Made by a program: the position numbers and the translations under genes. The notes beneath the pieces were generated by a model, which worked only from the letters and a program-made list of their open reading frames with translations, did no database searches and was not told where the DNA came from. This document shows, piece after piece, positions 7,960 to 15,987 of a DNA stretch of 43,440 nucleotides; the stretch's first letter is position 1; the number at the start of each line of letters is the position of its first letter. Origin of the DNA: a virus; IMG/VR virus record IMGVR_UViG_3300037427_001734, positions 1 to 43,440 of that record; one strand, written 5' to 3'.

Positions 7960-9411
7960 ATGAAAATATACCAACAAGAAATTAACGACGGCATTGCTGA
8001 CCTAGTAAAATCGCAAGCTTCTATTGCTTATTGCACTACGGCGTCAGTGGCCTCTAAAGCGTCTGAACAGGATGCTGTAGAAATAGAAAAAATCATTGCT
8101 GGCAAGAGTAATCCAGATCAGATTGATTTGTATTATTTGGAGTCTGTTCTAGTTTCCACAGGTTGGAATAAGAACGACGACGTTTTCATGCCAGAGTCAA
8201 CTTGGGCTGCTAGAAGTACACCAGAAGATAAGCAGTTCAATTTTATGCACAATGAAAACGATATCATAGGACACATTACTAGTTCCTATGTTTTAGACAA
8301 AGAAGGAAATAAGATATCAGCAGATCAAGATGAATCTCCTAAAGATTTTGACATTATCACTGAAGCAGTTCTATATAATAGTTGGACTGATCCAGAGAAC
8401 AGGGAGAGAATGTCACAGATTATCGCTGAGATAGAAGAAGGAAAATGGTTTGTGTCAATGGAGTGTCTTTTCTCCGACTTTGATTATGCCCTCATAGGCC
8501 CCGAAGGAAATAATCATGTTGTCGCAAGATCTGACGAATCTTCATTCCTAACCAAACATTTACGCGCTTACGGTGGCGAAGGACAGTACGAAGGATATAC
8601 CGTTGGTAGAGCTCTTAAAAATATCGCATTTTCTGGAAAAGGATTAGTATCTAATCCAGCTAATCCCAGAAGTGTTATATTAGAGAAGAGTCGATCCTTC
8701 ATTATTAACGAAGACATGAGTAATTTTTCTATAGGAGATATATCAATGTCAGACAACAATAGCATCTTGGAACAGCAGATCACAAATCTCAAAGAAGATT
8801 TAGCTGTTGCCAAAGCAGAGAACGAAGCTATGAAGCAGTCTGTCGAAGAAGCAAAAGATAAAGAGTTTGCTACTACGATTGAAGCTTTTGAAGCCGATGT
8901 TCAGTCCAAAGATGAAGCAATCGCTAATCTTGAAGAGACCGTAAAGTCTACTCAGGCTAAAATTGCTGAATTGGAAGACGCACTTGCAACTTCGCAAGAA
9001 GAACTTGAAACAACTCAGAAGCAAATTGCTGAGATGGTTCAGAAGGAAAAGACTGCTGCTCGCAAAACAGCTTTAACTGAAGCTGGACTTGAAGAAGAAG
9101 CAGTTGAAGAATCTTTAGCTAAATTTGAATCCTTGGATGACGAAGCTTTTGAAGCAGTCGTTGCCCTATTTGGCAAAAAGCCAAAGAAAAAGAAGGATGA
9201 AGAAGAAGAAGCTAAGGATGATACTAAAGCTGAAGAAGTAGAAGCTGAAGAAGCAGAAGCTGAAGAAGCAGAAGCCGAATTGGAAGAAGCTTTTGAAGAA
9301 GTGGAAACAACTGAAGCGACTTTAGTTGATGCAACCAATGAAGAAGACGAACTTGCTAGCAGCAAGGCCGAAATCGCTGATTGGTTATCCAATAACGTTT
9401 TTTCAAAATAA
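7960..9411 (+). CDS. Prohead protease fused to scaffold
   Basis: A 483-residue protein with two parts. Residues 1 to about 250 are a gp21/U9-type prohead serine protease: FNFMHNENDIIGHI carries the probable catalytic His97 and GKWFVSMECLFSD the probable nucleophile Ser166, with a conserved KGLVSNPANPRS at about 227-238. From 263 on the chain is a long coiled coil (LEQQITNLKEDLAVAKAE onwards) and then a very acidic Glu/Ala-rich tail broken by KKPKKKKDEEEE. That is scaffold composition: it would fill the procapsid and be cut out by the protease. ATG at 7960 is chosen because AGAGG stands eight bases upstream; the in-frame GTG at 7933 lies inside a promoter-like element. It sits between portal and capsid genes, as expected. 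An internal start probably also yields scaffold alone. Confidence 0.88.
   Translation: MKIYQQEINDGIADLVKSQASIAYCTTASVASKASEQDAVEIEKIIAGKSNPDQIDLYYLESVLVSTGWNKNDDVFMPESTWAARSTPEDKQFNFMHNENDIIGHITSSYVLDKEGNKISADQDESPKDFDIITEAVLYNSWTDPENRERMSQIIAEIEEGKWFVSMECLFSDFDYALIGPEGNNHVVARSDESSFLTKHLRAYGGEGQYEGYTVGRALKNIAFSGKGLVSNPANPRSVILEKSRSFIINEDMSNFSIGDISMSDNNSILEQQITNLKEDLAVAKAENEAMKQSVEEAKDKEFATTIEAFEADVQSKDEAIANLEETVKSTQAKIAELEDALATSQEELETTQKQIAEMVQKEKTAARKTALTEAGLEEEAVEESLAKFESLDDEAFEAVVALFGKKPKKKKDEEEEAKDDTKAEEVEAEEAEAEEAEAELEEAFEEVETTEATLVDATNEEDELASSKAEIADWLSNNVFSK
8746..9411 (+). CDS. Nested scaffold protein (internal start)
   Basis: In-frame ATG at 8746 inside the protease gene, preceded by TAGGAGATATATCA, an AGGAG Shine-Dalgarno at about eight bases' spacing. 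Translation from here would give a 221-residue protein containing only the coiled coil and the acidic tail, exactly the scaffold part, beginning MSDNNSILEQQ. This is the lambda C/Nu3 arrangement, in which abundant scaffold is made from an internal start and a smaller amount of fused protease is carried into the prohead by its shared tail. The site placement at the domain border and the good ribosome binding site are what is seen; expression is inferred. Confidence 0.7.
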   Translation: MSDNNSILEQQITNLKEDLAVAKAENEAMKQSVEEAKDKEFATTIEAFEADVQSKDEAIANLEETVKSTQAKIAELEDALATSQEELETTQKQIAEMVQKEKTAARKTALTEAGLEEEAVEESLAKFESLDDEAFEAVVALFGKKPKKKKDEEEEAKDDTKAEEVEAEEAEAEEAEAELEEAFEEVETTEATLVDATNEEDELASSKAEIADWLSNNVFSK

Positions 9412-9432
9412 CCTTTTAAGGAGAAATTTAAA

Positions 9433-9924
9433 ATGGCTCTTAAAGCAGATAGATACGAACTCCAAACCGATATCAGCTTCTTCTACAACGACGTAGCTAA
9501 ATCTCGTGGCGGAGTTCTCGTTCACGATTCCACAACTGCATCAGGCGCAGCTATGGATCAAGGTGTTAACCTTGTGAAATATAAAACTGCAGCATCTACA
9601 GATATTCCTGTCGGAATTCTGTTAAACGACGTAGTTGATAAAGACCTTACTCGTACTCACCTTAACCAACATAAAGATGAAGTACAAAAGGGCGGTAAAG
9701 TTACTGTTCTTCGTAAGGGATATGTTGTTACTAACATGATTACAGGTACGCCAAACGTTGGAGGCGTTGCTTATGCTTGCGATATTAATGCTGGTAATAT
9801 TTCTGTAGGCGCTGTTAGTGCTGCAGCATCCGGTGCTCTAGGTATTGGACGTTTTATGACCGACGCGGACGAAGACGGCTATGCCAAGGTAGAAATTAAC
9901 TTACCTTACGGTCACGCATCGTAA
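9433..9924 (+). CDS. Probable capsid decoration protein
   Basis: A 163-residue, cysteine-poor, beta-rich protein lying between the scaffold and the major capsid gene, the position of head-stabilising or decoration proteins in many siphophages. It begins MALKADRYELQTD, has a Gly/Ala/Val-rich middle (VGGVAYACDINAGNISVGA) and ends in EINLPYGHAS. The pattern fits the family of decoration proteins whose single domain binds capsomer threefold or quasi-threefold points. TTAAGGAG precedes the start with standard spacing. Arginine codons are mostly CGT (4 of 5), as in the capsid gene and unlike accessory genes here, which suggests high expression. Assignment rests on position and composition; no catalytic motif is present. 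Confidence 0.65.
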   Translation: MALKADRYELQTDISFFYNDVAKSRGGVLVHDSTTASGAAMDQGVNLVKYKTAASTDIPVGILLNDVVDKDLTRTHLNQHKDEVQKGGKVTVLRKGYVVTNMITGTPNVGGVAYACDINAGNISVGAVSAAASGALGIGRFMTDADEDGYAKVEINLPYGHAS

Positions 9925-9954
9925 ACTTAACCTTTTTAATTAGGAGATTATATA

Positions 9955-10968
9955 ATGTCTTATACAGATAGACCTAGCGACGAATTTATCGCATTGCTCA
10001 AACAATCTGGCGATAGCGATATGAACGTTGCTCAAGCAGCTCAGCGAGAATTTGCCAAAGCTCTTGAACTCCCTTTGAGAAAAGGTGTTCTAGTTGGTAA
10101 TATTCTTGGCGACATTTTTGAAACTATTAATGTCGAACCGGGCGCAAGTACCGAGTTTCCACTCGATTTAATTTCACCGGGCATGGAAGGTGAGCACGTT
10201 GCTTACACGAATCCCGGACATGGTAGAGTACCAGAACGTAGCGTCGAAGGCGATTACGTAATGATCCCAACCTACAGTATCACTAGCTCAATCGACTATT
10301 TGCTTCGATATGCTCGTGACGCTCGATGGGACATCGTAGCACGCGCTATGCAGGTGCTCGAAGCTGGTTTCACTAAGAAGATGAATGACGACGGATGGCA
10401 CACCATTTTGGCTGCTGGCGTTGACAGAAATATCTTGGTATACGATGCTGACGCAACTGCTGGTCAGTTCACAAAACGTCTTGTATCTTTGATGCAGACT
10501 GTTATGCGTCGTAACTCTGGTGGTAACAGCGCTTCTGTAGGTCGTGGTCGTCTTACTGACCTCTACGTCAGCCCTGAAGCACTAGAAGATGTTCGTAACT
10601 GGGGATTGGATCAGGTTGATGAAGTAACACGTAGAGAAATCTACACTGCTTCTGAAGGTGGTGCACCAATCACTCGTATCTTTGGCGTGAATCTTCACGA
10701 CTTGGATGAACTTGGAGAAGGACAAGAATATCAAGACTTCTTCACTTCTAGCAGCGGACTTTCTGGTGCTGTCCAAGCTAGCGACACTGAGCTAGTAGTT
10801 GGAATAGATCAGGGAGCTAACGACAGCTTCGTAATGCCAGTTAAGCAGCAGCTCGAAATCTTTGAAGATCCTACTCTTCATAGACAACAGCGAGCTGGTT
10901 ACTACGGCTTTGCAGAAATTGGTTTTGGTGTACTGGACAATAGAAGAGTTATTCTTGGCTCATTCTAA
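9955..10968 (+). CDS. Major capsid protein
   Basis: A 337-residue capsid subunit, probably of the HK97 fold. It follows portal, protease/scaffold and decoration genes and is closed by a strong terminator. The N-terminal helical arm (FIALLKQSGDSD, QAAQREFAKALELPLRKG) is followed by a beta-rich body with EHVAYTNPGHGRVPE (E-loop like), a spine-helix-like segment ARDARWDIVARAMQVLEAG near residue 120, and a C-terminal domain ending YYGFAEIGFGVLDNRRVI. 15 of its 23 Arg codons are CGN, mostly CGT, whereas the neighbouring accessory genes use AGA/AGG. That codon signature, with an AGGAG site before the ATG, fits the most abundant virion protein. A protease cleavage site cannot be picked from sequence alone. 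Confidence 0.88.
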   Translation: MSYTDRPSDEFIALLKQSGDSDMNVAQAAQREFAKALELPLRKGVLVGNILGDIFETINVEPGASTEFPLDLISPGMEGEHVAYTNPGHGRVPERSVEGDYVMIPTYSITSSIDYLLRYARDARWDIVARAMQVLEAGFTKKMNDDGWHTILAAGVDRNILVYDADATAGQFTKRLVSLMQTVMRRNSGGNSASVGRGRLTDLYVSPEALEDVRNWGLDQVDEVTRREIYTASEGGAPITRIFGVNLHDLDELGEGQEYQDFFTSSSGLSGAVQASDTELVVGIDQGANDSFVMPVKQQLEIFEDPTLHRQQRAGYYGFAEIGFGVLDNRRVILGSF

Positions 10969-10996
10969 TCAGTAGTTTATCAAAACTATACAAAAG

Positions 10997-11031
10997 GCCA
11001 TCCTCATATATATGGGGGTGGCTCTTTTTTT
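10997..11031 (+). terminator. Rho-independent terminator after capsid gene
   Basis: GCCATCCTC (10997-11005) pairs with GGGGGTGGC (11014-11022) to give nine base pairs including two G-U pairs, with an AT-only loop, followed by T-rich CTCTTTTTTT. It lies 28 bases after the capsid stop and directly before a promoter-like element, so it separates head transcripts from the fibre operon. Confidence 0.9.
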
Positions 11032-11032
11032 A

Positions 11033-11056
11033 TGTGTATATATACTGTAGAACATC
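11033..11056 (+). promoter_or_regulatory. Putative phage late promoter B (before fibre operon)
   Basis: TGTGTATATAT at 11033-11043 and GTAGAACATC at 11047-11056, followed by a run of nine T. It begins right at the end of the capsid terminator, which is where a new transcript would be expected. The GTAGA/AAC and T-run part closely resembles the site at 30272-30300. Confidence 0.55.
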
Positions 11057-11083
11057 TTTTTTTTTAGGATTTAGGAGAATAAA

Positions 11084-11539
11084 ATGGCTGCATTATCAGA
11101 CTATTTAGAGTCTGGTCTTCTTAATTATCTTTTTAGGGGTCAGGCTTTCGCTGCGCCAAGCAATATTTCCATAGCTCTCACTAGCGGCGTACCACACGAT
11201 TCAGATACTGGTGAGACACTGCCAGAAGTTCCCAGTGGGTTAAACGGGGTTTCTACTGGTTATGCAAGAGTAAATTTAGGTGCTCCTGCAGATACGGTTT
11301 GGTCGTATACAACTGCTGACAATACACAAGGCAGTGGCATTGTTAGAAATAGTGGCCAAATTGTATTTCCAACAGCATTATTAGACTGGGGTGCTGTAAA
11401 TGGTGTGGCTATAACTACTCATGCAGATTATGGTAGTGGACAGCTTCTTATGCACGCTCCACTCAGCAATCCGCGCTCTATTTTTGCCGGAGACAATGTA
11501 AAATTTGATTATAACACATTAGAAATAAGCTTTAAGTAA
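11084..11539 (+). CDS. Small virion (tail-fibre-type) protein
   Basis: A 151-residue protein that matches by eye the widespread small phage structural family often labelled tail fibre protein. Its pattern is an N-terminal SDYLESGLLNYLFRG helix, a short beta strand ISIALTSGVPHDSD, a middle GYARVNLGA strand, then NSGQIVFPTAL...WGAVNGVAI and a final GDNVKFDYNTLEISF. Proteins of this type are short, all-beta after the first helix, and lie near head or fibre genes. AGGATTTAGGAGA precedes the ATG. It is the first gene after the capsid terminator and promoter B, and is followed after 14 bases by the first giant fibre. Its place in the virion cannot be settled from sequence. Confidence 0.6.
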   Translation: MAALSDYLESGLLNYLFRGQAFAAPSNISIALTSGVPHDSDTGETLPEVPSGLNGVSTGYARVNLGAPADTVWSYTTADNTQGSGIVRNSGQIVFPTALLDWGAVNGVAITTHADYGSGQLLMHAPLSNPRSIFAGDNVKFDYNTLEISFK

Positions 11540-11553
11540 GAGAGTGATTCAAT

Positions 11554-14500
11554 ATGACTATTCTTAGCAAGGGTGATCTTGTAGCTAACATCAATGCAGA
11601 TTTAGCTGACAATTCTACACAAGACATATCTCCAAGAGACGTTAGGCAAAACTTATTAGACCTAATAGACTCTGTGAACAATCTTACAGCTGGAAGAGAC
11701 TTAACTGGTAGCAATTTTGCCACCCCAGACACCAGAACTACTCTGGGCGGTCAGAACGCTCTAGGTAAGATAAATCTTGATACTTATACTAGTGTAGATA
11801 ACAGCGCATTTGGTTATTCCGCTATAGGTAATAATTATATTGGCTCTGGAAATACCGCCCTTGGTTCCTACTCTAATAGTTGCAATCTTTACGGTGATGG
11901 GAATGTTTCTGCGGGATATGCATCTCTTGGCATCAATGTATACGGCAATAAGAACGTAGCTGTAGGTAGCTATGCATTACATGGCACTAGAGATGGTGAT
12001 TACAACATTGCTATTGGTCATGGAGCTGGTTACTATATAGGAAATAATGATCATTATAAATTATACATAGGGGCACACAACGTAAGTGGTCAGGCAGCCT
12101 GTGACCTAGAACTTTACGGATCTGGTGTCCCTCTTATATTTGGTGAGCTAGACACGCTCCGCATGGGCGTATCAGTTAACTCTTTACATGACTATGGTGT
12201 TCTTCAAGTGTCAGGTGACATTTCTCCTAATCTAACGGAGATGCATCACTTGGGCCATCCAACATACAAGTGGAAATCCATCAACCAGAAGATTCACTTT
12301 TCTGGGGACTACATTGGTATCAACACGGCGTCGCCGTCTGGATCTCAAGGCTTAGTAACTGCTAAAGGTAATATTGTACCTGAAGTAAGCGATATATATT
12401 CTATAGGAAGTCATGATTTAAAGTGGGATGGTTATTTTAATGACATTACCGTAAGTGGTATTGCCAAGATCAATAACTACACATATAATGAAATATCCAC
12501 CTGCACCTACGAATGTAGAACAATATATCTAGCAGCTAGCGGCATGTGCGAAGGCGAGCCGGGCGTCTGCGGCTATATGACTGATGAAGAAGTAGAAGGT
12601 GGAGGCTTTGTTCTTAGGGCTAGTGGTACTGACTACAGAAGAGACTATGAGTTTTTATACAAAGCACCAGACTCTACTATTAATTGTGTTGAGTCAGAAA
12701 CATCCTATGCTAGATCAAGTTGGAATAGCAATATAAGCATACACATTGAGTCCGGAAGGCACTTGATGACAGACAGAGTTATCGGATGGTATGATACATT
12801 ATCGTTAGTCACAAACAGTGGATGTAATGGATTTTATATATATAACCTTCAAAATGACACAGACCCTACCAAATCTAATAGATTGGTATATGGCCCGAAC
12901 GTTGTCAAAAACGAACTATCCGCAAACGCTAATGGTCTTACAGATATAAACTTTGTCAGCTCTGGAATGAACACTTTTACGTCTGCAGTGGTTTCCTCTA
13001 CATCTGGAAATTCAGTTTCCACAATGCTTAAAACTAGAGGTGTTAAAAACTATGGTATGGGATTCCAAACTTCCTTTACCGACACCAAGGATGCGCTAGT
13101 TGTTAGCGAGGTCGCTGGGCTTTCTCCGGACGGCACTAATACTTCCTATGATTCATCGACAAATACTATAGCAGCTCACAGCCAACAGACTAACAGGCTA
13201 GAGATTGAATCTTTCCATACTGATAATACGAAGTTTAAAGCCGTAACTATCATGAAAAACCCTGTACTAACACAGGACTCTGGTAGGAATAATTCTAACT
13301 ACAATAGATGGCAAATAAATCCAGAAGGTGGTTTGGTTGGTGTAAGTAATTTTAGCTCAGAAAAACTTCCAAACTCTATATTTAATGTTCAGTCCACTGG
13401 GGACTTTTCTATCAAAGCTACTGCTCCGGATGGATTCAGACCAAGGCTAGAGTTGCTTTCTGGCCCTAACAATACCAATGAGTGGCTATCTAGTGGTGTT
13501 GCCACTGACGACGTTTCTGACGGAGCTGCATACGGCGGCCTTGTGATGGAATACTTACCTAGTGGTGGCAGGAGAGACTTCTGGTCTAGCGGTAATCCAA
13601 ATGAGCCCGCATCTGTACAGATAAAGCATAGAAGATATGGTATCATTGGATTAGTCACTGGCGATAATGACGGTATTTATAATGACGGCTCATCTGACTA
13701 TGGGTACGGAGCATCTAATGAACCGGGCACCGCTGGCGGTTACTTCCCATATCCGAACAATGCTGATGACAGCATATACCAAAATGCAGCTTCTAGATAT
13801 CCTAATCCTGACTATATTTATAGATCCTTTATTACTTTTAATGAATCTGGCGTAGGTGTAAATGTTAGAGACGCACATTCTGCCCTCACTTTAAGCGGGG
13901 TATTTAAAGGTGGTAATGTAAGAGGTGGAGTACTATCAATGGCTGTGCAGCCTGAAGGCACATCTCCCACTCTCGCTCATCATCTTGGTAGAGAAGGTTT
14001 TGGTGAACTAGTTGCTAGTGGGTTCAACATCGCAGATACGCACTCATTTGGTCAAGCGAGCACCATATGGTATTGTGATGCTTCAGGAAATAATTTTGAA
14101 TTAATCAATAACCCTCTTAACCCAAAAAATGCTGCTTCGTTTGTGACAAATGCAAGTGGGAATACTTTCTTAGGATATAGTTCACCTCAAGAAAGAGCCA
14201 CTTGGATAACGAATGGACATATGAGACATAACACCGGGTATGGCTTTGAAGCTTTAACTTGGGGTCAATATACTCAGTTCAGCACCGCTTTGGGTTCTCA
14301 GTCCCTTCTTAATATAGGTTCTGGTATAAGCACTGGATCTGGAGCCGTAGGCGTTGGCTATAGAGCAGGCGCAAACATGGTAAACGCTGTTAACTCCATA
14401 GCGATTGGAAATAACTGTGAAGCCCATGATTCCAGCAGTTCAATAACGATAGGCCCTAATATAACAAGTGGAAACTACGTCCCCCATAGCCATATGCTTT

Positions 14501-15975
14501 TAATTGGCGCTGGTGATGATAATATTATATTAAAAGGAAAAATGGGCCCGAATGAAAGCGATAAAGAACTAACAGTATCCAAAGGTAAGTTGACAGTTTC
14601 TTCCACTAATCAGGAAAAAGATAGTATAACTATCAAACATGATCAAAACTTCTTTGGTACTGATAAAGCTGCTTCAGTATTCCAAAAGAAAGACCTTCTA
14701 TCTGTATATCCAGATGGAGGAGTCGCATTTACCTTTACGGGAAGCAACGGCCACGAAAGCACTTTAGTTAGCATGATGCATGATGTTGCTCCGCTTTCTA
14801 AGTCTTCTAGCTTTGCAAATGTTAACACACCTGTAATGGGAGTTAGTGGCGACCTAAACGTACTTGGCCAACTTAACTTTGCTGATGGCACTGCAATGTC
14901 ATCCGCAAGCGGTTTAAATATTTCTCCCGGATCTGGCCTCTCTAGTAGACTTGAATCGGGCAAAGACTTCTTTGATTTGGATATTGAAGAGCTAGAGCTG
15001 GGAAGCACACTAAATGATCTATCGCCCAACGATTCTTTTCTAGCTATAAGTACTTCTACAAAAGTTGGTAAGATAAATATTAGTGAGCTGAGCTCGTTCA
15101 TAGAGGTTAGTGGTGGAACCAAACTAATGGCGAATTGCAACCATGTGTTTGCTAAGAACAGCTCCGTTGACCCTACTATAAATAAATATAGCAACTGGTT
15201 TGGCTGTTATGCCGGACACGGGGTTGTAGAATCCAACTACAGTAACTTTATAGGCCCAGAGGCTGGTAGCTACAGCACATCTGCTATCAGTGGTGCATAC
15301 AGTTCTAACTTCATAGGCCACAGAGCTGGATACGACGCAGATAATTCAGACAACTCGGTCTTCTTAGGAACTAACGCTGGTAATGGGGCTGTAGATTCAA
15401 GAATGTCTACATTCATTGGTCACTCTGCTGGACATGATGCCAAGTCTTCCTACTCTATTGCCATAGGCAACAATGCTTTGGAAACTTCTAGTGGAAGTTA
15501 CAATCTAGAAATCATAACAAAACAGACACAAAGTCTATTAGGTGGTTATCATACTAATAAGTTTAATATTATGAAGACCATTACTGGTGATACAATAACT
15601 AGCAAGGTGTCTGTAGGTGATGCTATCATACATCCTTCGGCTGTTCTAGCGGTAAATTATAGCAATGTAACTCACAGTGGTGATCCACATATTCAAGAAT
15701 GGTATGTAGATTCTCATAGGGCTGCTGCTGTAAATATCTATGGAGCTTTTGATAATGTGGTTCAAGGAACTTTAATAGGAACCCTATTCCCAGCTGCTGC
15801 AGCTGCAAGTCCCACTAGTGGCGAAATACAACTATATGGAAGTGGATGGCAGTCTACTGGAGCCAGCGTGTGGATTCATAACAGAGATACAACTGGAAGT
15901 GGAAATGTAGGTGCTTATGTTATGGCCATAAAGATAAACGATGAGTATAGACCAATATGGGTAGGATGTCAGTAG
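11554..15975 (+). CDS. Giant fibre with YadA-head-like repeats
   Basis: A 1473-residue virion adhesin or fibre. Residues 1 to about 65 (MTILSKGDLVANINADLAD...) form an N-terminal module shared with the gene at 31687, probably an attachment module. Three clusters of 14-residue-type repeats resemble the left-handed beta-roll of YadA/Hia trimeric adhesin heads: about residues 85-170 (NTALGSYS, NKNVAVGSYAL, DYNIAIGHGAG), 870-970 (FSTALGSQSL, GAVGVGYRAG, NSIAIGNN) and 1210-1320 (NFIGHRAGYDA, SVFLGTNAG, STFIGHSAGHDA, SIAIGNNAL). A Cys-bearing insert (STCTYECR, MCEGEPGVCG) lies near residues 310-345. Phases of SG-rich coil separate the clusters. Such proteins are homotrimeric and end in a host-binding tip. 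GAGAG precedes the start. Host receptor unknown. Confidence 0.75.
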   Translation: MTILSKGDLVANINADLADNSTQDISPRDVRQNLLDLIDSVNNLTAGRDLTGSNFATPDTRTTLGGQNALGKINLDTYTSVDNSAFGYSAIGNNYIGSGNTALGSYSNSCNLYGDGNVSAGYASLGINVYGNKNVAVGSYALHGTRDGDYNIAIGHGAGYYIGNNDHYKLYIGAHNVSGQAACDLELYGSGVPLIFGELDTLRMGVSVNSLHDYGVLQVSGDISPNLTEMHHLGHPTYKWKSINQKIHFSGDYIGINTASPSGSQGLVTAKGNIVPEVSDIYSIGSHDLKWDGYFNDITVSGIAKINNYTYNEISTCTYECRTIYLAASGMCEGEPGVCGYMTDEEVEGGGFVLRASGTDYRRDYEFLYKAPDSTINCVESETSYARSSWNSNISIHIESGRHLMTDRVIGWYDTLSLVTNSGCNGFYIYNLQNDTDPTKSNRLVYGPNVVKNELSANANGLTDINFVSSGMNTFTSAVVSSTSGNSVSTMLKTRGVKNYGMGFQTSFTDTKDALVVSEVAGLSPDGTNTSYDSSTNTIAAHSQQTNRLEIESFHTDNTKFKAVTIMKNPVLTQDSGRNNSNYNRWQINPEGGLVGVSNFSSEKLPNSIFNVQSTGDFSIKATAPDGFRPRLELLSGPNNTNEWLSSGVATDDVSDGAAYGGLVMEYLPSGGRRDFWSSGNPNEPASVQIKHRRYGIIGLVTGDNDGIYNDGSSDYGYGASNEPGTAGGYFPYPNNADDSIYQNAASRYPNPDYIYRSFITFNESGVGVNVRDAHSALTLSGVFKGGNVRGGVLSMAVQPEGTSPTLAHHLGREGFGELVASGFNIADTHSFGQASTIWYCDASGNNFELINNPLNPKNAASFVTNASGNTFLGYSSPQERATWITNGHMRHNTGYGFEALTWGQYTQFSTALGSQSLLNIGSGISTGSGAVGVGYRAGANMVNAVNSIAIGNNCEAHDSSSSITIGPNITSGNYVPHSHMLLIGAGDDNIILKGKMGPNESDKELTVSKGKLTVSSTNQEKDSITIKHDQNFFGTDKAASVFQKKDLLSVYPDGGVAFTFTGSNGHESTLVSMMHDVAPLSKSSSFANVNTPVMGVSGDLNVLGQLNFADGTAMSSASGLNISPGSGLSSRLESGKDFFDLDIEELELGSTLNDLSPNDSFLAISTSTKVGKINISELSSFIEVSGGTKLMANCNHVFAKNSSVDPTINKYSNWFGCYAGHGVVESNYSNFIGPEAGSYSTSAISGAYSSNFIGHRAGYDADNSDNSVFLGTNAGNGAVDSRMSTFIGHSAGHDAKSSYSIAIGNNALETSSGSYNLEIITKQTQSLLGGYHTNKFNIMKTITGDTITSKVSVGDAIIHPSAVLAVNYSNVTHSGDPHIQEWYVDSHRAAAVNIYGAFDNVVQGTLIGTLFPAAAAASPTSGEIQLYGSGWQSTGASVWIHNRDTTGSGNVGAYVMAIKINDEYRPIWVGCQ

Positions 15976-15987
15976 GAGAAATAAAAA

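Noticed and set aside
9039-9392. Minus-strand 117-codon open frame rich in Ser and Ala
   Set aside because: It is the mirror of the Glu/Ala-rich scaffold codons (GAA/GCT read backwards) and has no ribosome site.
14643-15194. Minus-strand 183-codon open frame
   Set aside because: Antisense to the giant fibre gene, low-complexity Ser/Leu composition, no start signals; no minus-strand gene in the window is credible.
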